From contig JBKBIT010000008.1 in assembly GCA_046297455.1 (NCBI GenBank), positions 1 to 64,000 of the forward strand: DNA of 64,000 bases, written 5' to 3'. Position numbers and translations under genes: made by a program. The notes under the pieces are model-generated. The model did no database searches, was not told where the DNA came from, and worked only from the letters and a program-made list of their open reading frames with translations. This DNA comes from ZYF759 sp046297455. GTDB lineage: Bacteria > Pseudomonadota > Alphaproteobacteria > Rhizobiales > Rhizobiaceae. Of the stretch, positions 57,620 through 64,000 are shown piece after piece; the first letter of the stretch is position 1; the number at the start of each line of letters is the position of its first letter.

Positions 57620-58213
57620 CTACAGCCCCCTCACCCCGCCGACCAGTATCCGCGTCGCGAGCCGCGCATAGTCGGCTCGGCTGATCAGCCCGCCGTCTCG
57701 GAACCACATATAGGCCCAGTTCATCATGCCGAAGAGGCTCATGGTGACCGGCTTGATCAGCGGCTTGTCGGCGAAGAGTGAGGGGTCCAGCGCGCGCACA
57801 GCGTCGGCGAAGAGCACCACCAGGCGCCGCTCGAGTTGCTTCAGCTTCTCCTGATCCTCGTTGGGCAGGAGCCGCATGCCCTCGACCTGCACCCGATGTT
57901 CGGCATCGGCATCGCGATAGGCTTCCAGCAGCGCGGCGACGAGCGCTTCGAGCCGCGCCTCGGGGGCAAGGCCGGGGTCGTCGGCCTCCTCCACCACCTC
58001 GACCAGCGCTGCCAGATGGGTCTGGACGATGTCGAAAAGCAGTGCCTCCTTGGAGGCATAATAGTGGTAGAGAAGCCCCTTGGAGACGCCCAGTTCGCCG
58101 GCGAGCTGCGCCATGGAGGCGCGGTCGTAGCCATCGCGGGAGAACACGATCGCTGCGCGATGCAGCATCGCCTCGCGCTTGTCGTCGTGATCCTTGGCGC
58201 GGGTGCGGGCCAC
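57620..58213 (-). CDS. paaR: TetR-family regulator of phenylacetate catabolism
   Basis: A 197-residue TetR protein. KREAMLHRAAIVFSRDGYDRASMAQLAGELGVSKGLLYHYYASKEALL is the DNA-binding head. The remaining C-terminus is ligand-binding, in this group phenylacetyl-CoA. It follows paaK by 7 nt and precedes no other gene. The palindrome ACCGACCGGTCGGT at the paa promoter is the site type this group uses. Confidence 0.85.
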   Translation of the reverse strand: MARTRAKDHDDKREAMLHRAAIVFSRDGYDRASMAQLAGELGVSKGLLYHYYASKEALLFDIVQTHLAALVEVVEEADDPGLAPEARLEALVAALLEAYRDADAEHRVQVEGMRLLPNEDQEKLKQLERRLVVLFADAVRALDPSLFADKPLIKPVTMSLFGMMNWAYMWFRDGGLISRADYARLATRILVGGVRGL

Positions 58214-58220
58214 CTGTCCC

Positions 58221-59531
58221 CTATCCCTTCGGCCGGTTGTCGACGATGCGCTGGGCCTTGCCCTGGCTGCGCGCGACGCCTTCGGGCTCGGTGACGTTGA
58301 CGATCACCGTCACGCCGATCACCTCCTTGATATATTCGCGAAGCGTGGCCGCGCTTGCCTTGCGAGCGTCTTCGACCGCGGCATGCGCCAGCGCCTCGAC
58401 ATGCACGACCATCGCATCCATTCGGCCCTCGCGTTTCAGCTCGACCTGGAAATGCGGGCTGAGGCCTTTAACCTTCAGTATCTGCTCCTCGATCTGGGTG
58501 GGGAACACGTTGACGCCGCGCAGGATCATCATGTCGTCGGAGCGGCCGGTGATCTTTTCCATGCGGCGCATGGTGCGCGCCGTGCCGGGCAGGAGCCTTG
58601 TGAGGTCGCGCGTGCGGTAGCGGATGATGGGAAACGCCTCCTTGGAGAGCGAGGTGAAGACGAGTTCGCCCTTCTCGCCGTCGGGCAGCACCGCACCCGT
58701 CTCGGGATCGATGATCTCGGGGTAAAAGTGGTCCTCCCAGATGTGCAAGCCGTCCTTGGTCTCCACGCACTCGTTGGCGACGCCCGGCCCCATCACTTCC
58801 GACAGACCGTAAATGTCGACCGCATGCATGTCGAAGGCCTGTTCGATCTCGGCCCGCATGGCGTTGGTCCATGGCTCTGCGCCAAAAATGCCAACCTCGA
58901 GGGGGCTCTCGCGCGGATCGAGTCCCTGGGCGCGGTATTCGTCCAGAATGGAGAGCATGTAGGAGGGCGTGACCATGATGGTGGTAGCCCGGAAATCCTC
59001 GATCAGCGTCACCTGCCTGGTCGTCATGCCGCCGGAGACGGGCACCACGGTGCAGCCGAGCCGCTCGGCCCCGTAATGGGCACCGAGCCCGCCGGTGAAG
59101 AGCCCGTAGCCATAGGCGATGTGGACGATGTCGCCGGGCCGCGTGCCCGACGCGCGCATCGAGCGGGCCACGCATTCCGCCCAGACCTCGATGTCGTTCC
59201 TCGTATAGCCGACCACGGTCGGCTTGCCGGTGGTGCCGGAAGAGGCGTGGATGCGTACGACCTTCTCCCGCGGCACGGCGAACATGCCGAAGGGATAATG
59301 CTGGCGAAGGTCGCCCTTGGCGGTGAAGGGAAATCTCGACAGGTCGGAGAGTTGTTTCAAGTCATCAGGATGCACGCCCGCGGCATCGAAACTCTGGCGA
59401 TAGTGGGCGACATTCTCATAGGCGTGCTTGAGCGACCATTTGAGCCGCGTCAGCTGCAGCGCGGCGATCTCGTCGCGCGACGCGATCTCGATCGGATCGA
59501 GATCCTCCTTCCTGGGCGTCAGATCCTTCAT
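58221..59531 (-). CDS. paaK: Phenylacetate-CoA ligase
   Basis: An AMP-forming ligase (436 residues) that makes phenylacetyl-CoA. The adenylation core reads IHASSGTTGKPTVVGYTRNDI; AYGYGLFTGGLGAHYG, IYGLSEVMGPGVANEC, and the FTSLSKEAFPIIRYRTRDLT hinge follow. GRSDDMMILRGVNVFPTQIE is the C-domain. The gene lies between the thioesterase and paaR on the leftward unit that carries the PaaR-type site at its head. Confidence 0.96.
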   Translation of the reverse strand: MKDLTPRKEDLDPIEIASRDEIAALQLTRLKWSLKHAYENVAHYRQSFDAAGVHPDDLKQLSDLSRFPFTAKGDLRQHYPFGMFAVPREKVVRIHASSGTTGKPTVVGYTRNDIEVWAECVARSMRASGTRPGDIVHIAYGYGLFTGGLGAHYGAERLGCTVVPVSGGMTTRQVTLIEDFRATTIMVTPSYMLSILDEYRAQGLDPRESPLEVGIFGAEPWTNAMRAEIEQAFDMHAVDIYGLSEVMGPGVANECVETKDGLHIWEDHFYPEIIDPETGAVLPDGEKGELVFTSLSKEAFPIIRYRTRDLTRLLPGTARTMRRMEKITGRSDDMMILRGVNVFPTQIEEQILKVKGLSPHFQVELKREGRMDAMVVHVEALAHAAVEDARKASAATLREYIKEVIGVTVIVNVTEPEGVARSQGKAQRIVDNRPKG

Positions 59532-59560
59532 GCTTCTCCTCCCGCAAGCGCCGATGGCGC

Positions 59561-59992
59561 CTATTCCTCGAAATGCTTGCCGTCGATCTGGCGCGAGGCG
59601 CCGCGAAACTCGGCAATCGGCCGGCCATCCTGATCGCTGACCCGCACGTCATAGATACCCGAGCGCCCGTAACGCGCGATCTCGCGCGCCTCTGCCTTCA
59701 ACCGGTCGCCCAGCCTGCCCGGCGCGATGTAGGTGATTGTGTTGTGCTGGGCGACCACGAGGCGGTTGTAGGAATTGCAGGCAAAGGCGAAGGCTGAATC
59801 GGCCAGCGTGAAGATGTAGCCGCCATGGCAGATGTCATGGCCGTTGGTGTGGTGCTTCTCGACCGTCAGGGATGTCGTGGCCGTCCCCGGCCCGACAGCA
59901 TCGAGGCTCATGCCCAGCCATTTCGAGGCATCGTCCCTGGCCCACATCGCCTCCGCGCTTTTGCGCGCGATCTCCTCCGCCGACAATGTCAT
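59561..59992 (-). CDS. paaI: Hydroxyphenylacetyl-CoA thioesterase (PaaI type)
   Basis: A 143-residue hotdog thioesterase. HTNGHDICHGGYIFTLADSAFAFACNSYN carries the catalytic Asp of PaaI (NGHxxxHGGxxFxLAD). HNTITYIAPGRLGDRLKAEAREIARYGRSGIYDV follows the family. It removes CoA from dead-end hydroxyphenylacetyl-CoAs. First gene of the leftward unit, with the PaaR-type palindrome 36 nt before its ATG (59992). Confidence 0.93.
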   Translation of the reverse strand: MTLSAEEIARKSAEAMWARDDASKWLGMSLDAVGPGTATTSLTVEKHHTNGHDICHGGYIFTLADSAFAFACNSYNRLVVAQHNTITYIAPGRLGDRLKAEAREIARYGRSGIYDVRVSDQDGRPIAEFRGASRQIDGKHFEE

Positions 59993-60027
59993 GATCGCTC
60001 CTCCCAGATGGGCTGAGACTTGCATAA

Positions 60028-60041
60028 ACCGACCGGTCGGT
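60028..60041. promoter_or_regulatory. PaaR-type operator palindrome ACCGACCGGTCGGT
   Basis: A perfect 14-nt palindrome in the 92-nt divergent region between paaI/paaK/paaR and the P450/paaZ genes, so one repressor dimer could silence both sides. This sequence type is known for PaaR of the TetR family in beta- and gammaproteobacteria. Confidence 0.75.
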
Positions 60042-60084
60042 CAATAATGCAGCTCAACGGTGCCGGACACCGAGGGAGGAAGAC

Positions 60085-61317
60085 TTGACTGACCGGACAA
60101 TGGCGGCCGACCCATCGCTGGCGGCCGCATTCGACATCACCGCGATTCCGCCGGGCTTTGCCGACGATCCGTTTCCGACCTATCGCGCGCTGCTCGAGCA
60201 TGCGCCGGTGAAGCGCTTTTCGGATGGCTCCATGATGTTGTCGCGCTATGCCGACCTCGATCGTGTCTATCGCGACACGAAGGCCTTCTCGTCGGACAAG
60301 AAGGTCGAGTTCCTGCCCAAATATGGCGACACGCCGCTTTACGAGCACCACACGACCAGCCTCGTCTTCAACGATCCGCCGCTGCACACGCGCGTGCGCA
60401 AGATCATGATGGGCGCACTGACCCCACGCGCCATTTCGGCCATGGAACCGGGGCTGATCCGTCTGGTCGACTCGCTGCTCGACGCGATGGAGGAAAAGGG
60501 CGAGGTCGACCTGATCGAGGATTTCGCAGCCGCCATCCCGCTGGAGGTGATCGGCAATCTCTTCGTCATGCCGCATGAGGAACGCGGCCCCTTGCGCGAC
60601 TGGTCGCTGTCGATCCTCGGCGCGCTGGAGCCGGTGCTGAGCGAGGAGCAGAAGGAACGCGGCAACCGCGCGGTAGAAGACTTCAAGGCGTACCTGAAGG
60701 ACCTCGTTGCCCGCCGGCGCAAGAACCCGGGCGATCCGGCGACCGACGTGCTGACGCGACTGATCAACGGCACGCCGGAGGGCGAGGAACTGTCCGAGAC
60801 CGAGCTCCTGCAGAACTGCATCTTCATCCTCAATGCCGGGCACGAGACGACGACGAACCTGATCGGCAACGCGCTGTTCGAGCTCCTGGAATGGCCGAAC
60901 GAGAAGAAGCGTCTCGAGGGCGATCCCGGCATGATCGACACCGCTGTCGACGAGTTCCTGCGCTTCCAGTCACCCAACCAGCTCGGCAACCGGATGACGA
61001 CCGAAGACGTCGAGTTCCACGGCGAGACGATCCCGGCCGGCTCGCGCATCCATCTGTGCATCGGAGCGGCCAACCGCGACCCAAGGCAGTTCGCAGAGCC
61101 TGATCGACTCGACCTGTCGAGAAAACCCAACCGGCATCTCGCCTTCGCCCAGGGACCGCATCTCTGCGCAGGCTTCACGCTGGCGCGGCTGGAAGGCCGC
61201 ATCGCGATTGCGCGTTTTCTGGAGCGGTTCCCGAACTACCGGCTGGACGGCGAGCCACAACGGACGGGCCGCGTGCGGTTCAGGGGTTTCTCGCAACTGC
61301 CGGCGCGTGTGAATTGA
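60085..61317 (+). CDS. Cytochrome P450
   Basis: A soluble bacterial P450 of 410 residues. HETTTNLIGNALFELLEWP is the I-helix oxygen-binding segment; DEFLRFQSP provides ExxR; LAFAQGPHLCAGFTLARLEGRI holds the haem-thiolate Cys. The TTG start has GGGAGGAAG right before it; ATG 60100 is the alternative. It is the first gene of the rightward paaZ unit and is under the PaaR-type site, which is not the textbook paa layout. No ferredoxin or ferredoxin reductase for a P450 is in the window. Confidence 0.93.
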   Translation: MTDRTMAADPSLAAAFDITAIPPGFADDPFPTYRALLEHAPVKRFSDGSMMLSRYADLDRVYRDTKAFSSDKKVEFLPKYGDTPLYEHHTTSLVFNDPPLHTRVRKIMMGALTPRAISAMEPGLIRLVDSLLDAMEEKGEVDLIEDFAAAIPLEVIGNLFVMPHEERGPLRDWSLSILGALEPVLSEEQKERGNRAVEDFKAYLKDLVARRRKNPGDPATDVLTRLINGTPEGEELSETELLQNCIFILNAGHETTTNLIGNALFELLEWPNEKKRLEGDPGMIDTAVDEFLRFQSPNQLGNRMTTEDVEFHGETIPAGSRIHLCIGAANRDPRQFAEPDRLDLSRKPNRHLAFAQGPHLCAGFTLARLEGRIAIARFLERFPNYRLDGEPQRTGRVRFRGFSQLPARVN

Positions 61318-61330
61318 AGAGGAGACAGTC

Positions 61331-63352
61331 ATGACCATCATCCCCCTTCACAGCTTTGCGGCCGGCAGCTGGGTCGCGCCGTCGGGCAGGGTCTCGCGGC
61401 TCAAGAGCGCGGTCACCGGAAAGGCTATCGCGGAGATCGGGGCCGAACTCGACTTCGCCTCCATGATCGATCATGCCCGCAAGGTCGGTGGGCCGGCGCT
61501 GCGCGAGATGACGTTCCATGAGCGCGCCTACGCGCTGAAGGCGCTGGCGCAGTACCTGAACGAACGTCGAGACCCGCTCTACGAACTCTCCTACGAGACC
61601 GGGGCGACCAAGGCGGACTCGATGATCGACATCGATGGCGGCATTGGCACGATGTTCGTCTATTCCTCCAAGGGCCGGCGAGAGATGCCGGACGACACGA
61701 TCTTCATCGACGGGGCACTGGAACAGCTCTCGCGCGGCGGCAACTTTCTGGGCCAGCACGTGGCCACCTCGCTGCAGGGCGTGGCGGTCCACATCAATGC
61801 CTTCAACTTTCCCGTCTGGGGTATGCTGGAAAAGCTGGCGCCGACGCTCCTGGCCGGCGTCCCGGCCATCGTCAAGCCGGCATCCTCGACGGCATGGCTG
61901 GCCGAGGCAGCGTTCCGCATGATCGTTGAAGCGAACATCCTGCCGGATGGCGCGGTGCAGTTCGTCGCCGGCTCGACCGGCGACCTTCTCGACCGGCTCG
62001 GCTCGCAGGACGTGGTCTCCTTCACCGGTTCGGCCGAAACGGCGCTGATGCTGCGCTCGAATCCGCAATTGCTGAAAAGCTCGACCCGCTTTATCGCCGA
62101 GCAGGATTCGCTCAACGCCTCGATCCTGGGACCGGATGCGGCTCCGGGCACGCCGGAATTCGACGCCTTCATCAAGGAGGTTCACCGCGAAATGACGGCG
62201 AAGGCCGGGCAGAAATGCACCGCCATTCGCCGGGTCATCGTGCCGGAGGCGCACCGCGCTGCTGTGATCGAGGCCCTGTCGGACCGGCTGGCCAAGACCG
62301 TGATCGGCAGCCCGCGCGACGAGGCGACCCGCATGGGCGCACTTGCCAGTCTCGCCCAGCGCGACGACGTGCGCGAAAAGGCGCGCATCATCGCCGGCGA
62401 GGCAAGGCTGGTCTTCGGCGACATGGACAAGCCCGTGGATGGGGTGGCCGAAGAGGGCGCCTTCGTCTCGCCGCTGCTCTTTTCCTGCGACGATCCGGAT
62501 GGGACGTCGCGGGTTCATGAGGTCGAGGCCTTCGGCCCGGTCTCGACGGTGATGGGCTATCGCGATCTCGACCATGCAGCCGCCATCGCCAATCGCGGCG
62601 GCGGCTCGCTGGTGGCCTCCGTCTTCACCCACGACCCGCAGGTGGCGCGGCAAGCCGTGCTGGCGATGGGCGCGCATCACGGCCGTCTCTATTTCGCCAA
62701 TCGCGACACAGGCAAGGAGGCGACCGGCCACGGCTCGCCCCTGCCCCACATGATCCATGGGGGGCCAGGCCGTGCGGGCGGCGGCGAGGAGATGGGCGGC
62801 ATCCGTGGTGTCATGCACTACATGCAGCGCACGGCAATCCAGTCGAGCCCGGACCTGTTGGCGGGGATCACCAAGACCTTCGTGCCCGGCTCGAAGACAC
62901 ATCCCAAGGACGTGCATCCCTTCCGGCTCAAATTCTCCGAGCTGGAGATCGGCCATACGCTGGAAACCGCCGCACGAGAGATCTCGCTGGCCGACATCGA
63001 GCATTTCGCGGAATTCACGGGCGACACCTTCTACGCGCACATGGACGAGGAGGCGGCCGCAGCCAACCCGTTCTTCCCCGGACGCGTGGCGCATGGCTAT
63101 CTGATCCTGTCCTTCGCCGCCGGCCTCTTTGTCGATCCCGCGCCGGGGCCGGTGCTCGCCAATTACGGGCTCGACAATCTGCGTTTCATGAAGCCGGTCT
63201 CGCCCGGCGACGCGATCAGGGTGCGGCTGACGGCCAAGGACAAGAAACAGCGCAACGAGGAATATGGCAAGGTGCGCTGGGACGTCTCGGTCACCAACCA
63301 GCAAGGCGAACAGGTCGCCGCCTACGACCTGCTGACGATGAACGCGATCTAG
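61331..63352 (+). CDS. paaZ: Bifunctional oxepin-CoA hydrolase / 3-oxo-5,6-didehydrosuberyl-CoA semialdehyde dehydrogenase
   Basis: PaaZ opens the oxepin ring and oxidises the resulting aldehyde, 673 residues. The N-terminal aldehyde dehydrogenase (to about 530) has the MTAKAGQKCTAIRRVIVP catalytic Cys, VVSFTGSAETAL, and the glycine-rich end. The C-terminal MaoC-type (R)-hydratase from about 540 has TGDTFYAHMDEEAAAANPFFPGRVAHGYLIL with the catalytic D and H. It follows the P450 by 13 nt and ends the unit before a hairpin. Confidence 0.96.
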   Translation: MTIIPLHSFAAGSWVAPSGRVSRLKSAVTGKAIAEIGAELDFASMIDHARKVGGPALREMTFHERAYALKALAQYLNERRDPLYELSYETGATKADSMIDIDGGIGTMFVYSSKGRREMPDDTIFIDGALEQLSRGGNFLGQHVATSLQGVAVHINAFNFPVWGMLEKLAPTLLAGVPAIVKPASSTAWLAEAAFRMIVEANILPDGAVQFVAGSTGDLLDRLGSQDVVSFTGSAETALMLRSNPQLLKSSTRFIAEQDSLNASILGPDAAPGTPEFDAFIKEVHREMTAKAGQKCTAIRRVIVPEAHRAAVIEALSDRLAKTVIGSPRDEATRMGALASLAQRDDVREKARIIAGEARLVFGDMDKPVDGVAEEGAFVSPLLFSCDDPDGTSRVHEVEAFGPVSTVMGYRDLDHAAAIANRGGGSLVASVFTHDPQVARQAVLAMGAHHGRLYFANRDTGKEATGHGSPLPHMIHGGPGRAGGGEEMGGIRGVMHYMQRTAIQSSPDLLAGITKTFVPGSKTHPKDVHPFRLKFSELEIGHTLETAAREISLADIEHFAEFTGDTFYAHMDEEAAAANPFFPGRVAHGYLILSFAAGLFVDPAPGPVLANYGLDNLRFMKPVSPGDAIRVRLTAKDKKQRNEEYGKVRWDVSVTNQQGEQVAAYDLLTMNAI

Positions 63353-63373
63353 AGCAAACCCTGCTGAAACAGA

Positions 63374-63400
63374 AAACGGGCGGCCAATGGCCGCCCGTTT
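63374..63400. terminator. Terminator between paaZ and the chemotaxis receptor gene
   Basis: AAACGGGCGGCCA-A-TGGCCGCCCGTTT, a 13-bp arm palindrome, 22 nt after paaZ and 24 nt before the end of the receptor gene. The stem is GC-rich, and T/A-rich ends on both sides make it usable for both directions. Confidence 0.75.
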
Positions 63401-63424
63401 CGCATTTCGGAAGCTGCGGATTCG

Positions 63425-64000
63425 TCAGCTTGCCATCTTTTCTCCGAACGCATCGGCAACGCGCTGTCCCAGCGCCCGCGCGGGCGAGGCATGAGCAGCC
63501 GAACCGCCATCCGCCTGACGGATCCTGGCCGAGACGCCATCGATCCTGAAGTGCGAGATCAGTTCGGCCAGCTTTCCAGCCTCTTGCGAGAGCATGTGCG
63601 TTGCAGCGGTGGTTTCTTCCACCATCGCGGCGTTGCTCTGGGTCACCTGATCCATCTGGTTGACCGCGATGTTGATCTCCTGCAGGCCGATCGACTGTTC
63701 GTTCGACGCCGTCGCGATGGAATGCACGTGATCGTTGATCTGGACGACATGCTTCCGGATCGCTTCCAGCGCTTCGCCGGTCTCCGTCACCAGACGGACA
63801 CCCGTCGACACTTCGCTGCCGGACTTCGTGATGAGTTCCTTGATGTCCTTGGCTGCGTTGGCCGAACGCTGTGCAAGCTCGCGAACCTCCTGGGCGACCA
63901 CCGCGAAGCCCTTGCCGGCTTCACCAGCTCGCGCGGCTTCCACGCCGGCGTTGAGGGCCAGCAGGTTGGTCTGGAAGGTGATGTCCTCGATCAGGCTGAT
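63425..64000 (-). CDS. Methyl-accepting chemotaxis protein, C-terminal signalling part (runs off the right edge)
   Basis: The 191 residues seen are the end of a chemoreceptor. ISLIEDITFQTNLLALNAGVEAARAGEAGKGFAVVAQEVRELAQRS is the universal hairpin tip that contacts CheA and CheW, followed by the descending coiled-coil helix. The sensing domain and start lie beyond 64000, so the ligand cannot be judged. No C-terminal CheR-docking pentapeptide (NWETF-type) is seen. Confidence 0.93.
   Translation of the reverse strand: MSLIEDITFQTNLLALNAGVEAARAGEAGKGFAVVAQEVRELAQRSANAAKDIKELITKSGSEVSTGVRLVTETGEALEAIRKHVVQINDHVHSIATASNEQSIGLQEINIAVNQMDQVTQSNAAMVEETTAATHMLSQEAGKLAELISHFRIDGVSARIRQADGGSAAHASPARALGQRVADAFGEKMAS

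Noticed and set aside
61280..63304. A 674-codon open frame on the minus strand
   Set aside because: It is fully antisense to paaZ, with no recognisable motif and antisense codon composition.
1..64000. CRISPR array, tRNA genes, transposases or phage genes
   Set aside because: No regularly spaced direct repeats, no recognisable tRNA with CCA-stem pattern, and no transposase or phage protein among the translations; the two toxin-antitoxin loci and the RM pair are the only accessory elements.

Overview
The window reads as chromosomal DNA of a high-GC alphaproteobacterium. The best guess is Hyphomicrobiales, Phyllobacteriaceae/Mesorhizobium-like. Supporting signs are aerobic-pathway cobalamin genes (cobF, cobT), an HWE-type sensor kinase, a TAXI-TRAP transporter, an ArsR-methyltransferase fusion next to metF, and rhizobial-style palindromic repeats, two of which lie inside reading frames. 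Genus was inferred from gene content only. I recognised no tRNA, rRNA, CRISPR array, insertion sequence or prophage, and no gene-free stretch exceeds about 300 bases once small genes and the riboswitch are counted.

Layout. (1) 1-12.2 kb, all leftward: a cobalamin riboswitch heads a CbiX-like/ferredoxin fusion and a peptide/nickel-type ABC importer (binding protein plus two permeases, no ATPase). Beyond these lie a fused MFS/spermidine-synthase-like protein, a ferric-reductase-like flavohaem membrane protein, a 29-aa membrane peptide, glutamate dehydrogenase, cobT, cobF and a partial ORF carrying a palindromic repeat. (2) 12.4-20.7 kb: an M29 aminopeptidase, then the homoprotocatechuate meta-cleavage genes hpaF-E-D-G-H with hpaR. 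Divergent from them are a fumarylacetoacetate-hydrolase-family gene and a PfkB kinase. (3) 20.7-29.7 kb: one long leftward operon of TetR, TAXI-TRAP transporter, LigI-type lactonase, a glyoxalase-fold extradiol dioxygenase, GalB-type hydratase, LigK-type aldolase, GalD-type tautomerase and a DUF1932-type dehydrogenase. Together these make an almost complete 2-pyrone-4,6-dicarboxylate route from a dihydroxy- or trihydroxybenzoate-like ring to pyruvate and oxaloacetate, with an unusual ring-cleavage enzyme and an unusual dehydrogenase. (4) 29.7-39 kb: cytochrome c, sugar kinase, amidase, a 28-aa membrane peptide, metF with its ArsR-methyltransferase regulator, trmO, a DUF2293 gene, a MOSC protein, an HWE kinase/receiver pair and a secreted protein.

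(5) 39-41.1 kb: a small accessory patch with a RelE-type toxin gene broken by an in-frame amber codon, its antitoxin, and a tail-to-tail restriction-modification pair (MT-A70 methylase and BglII/BstYI-like nuclease). (6) 41.1-52.6 kb: EttA, a small YdhR-like protein, a BLUF photoreceptor, a DUF4112 protein, a CPA2 antiporter, an NMT1/SsuABC-type importer, an alpha/beta hydrolase that lacks its nucleophile Ser, and a CoA-transferase/thiamine-diphosphate enzyme pair. (7) 52.6-63.4 kb: phenylacetate catabolism. paaABCDE (PaaD has a repeat-derived N-terminus) is followed by a thioesterase, a Phd/VapC toxin-antitoxin pair, a TetR gene (paaR), paaK, a paaI-like thioesterase, a cytochrome P450 and paaZ. 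A perfect PaaR-type palindrome lies between the last two divergent units. (8) The right edge holds the C-terminal signalling domain of a chemotaxis receptor.

Taken together, the window is an aromatic-catabolism island with three ring-cleavage routes (homoprotocatechuate, PDC-type and phenylacetyl-CoA), each with its own regulator, beside a B12/cobalt-associated gene block.
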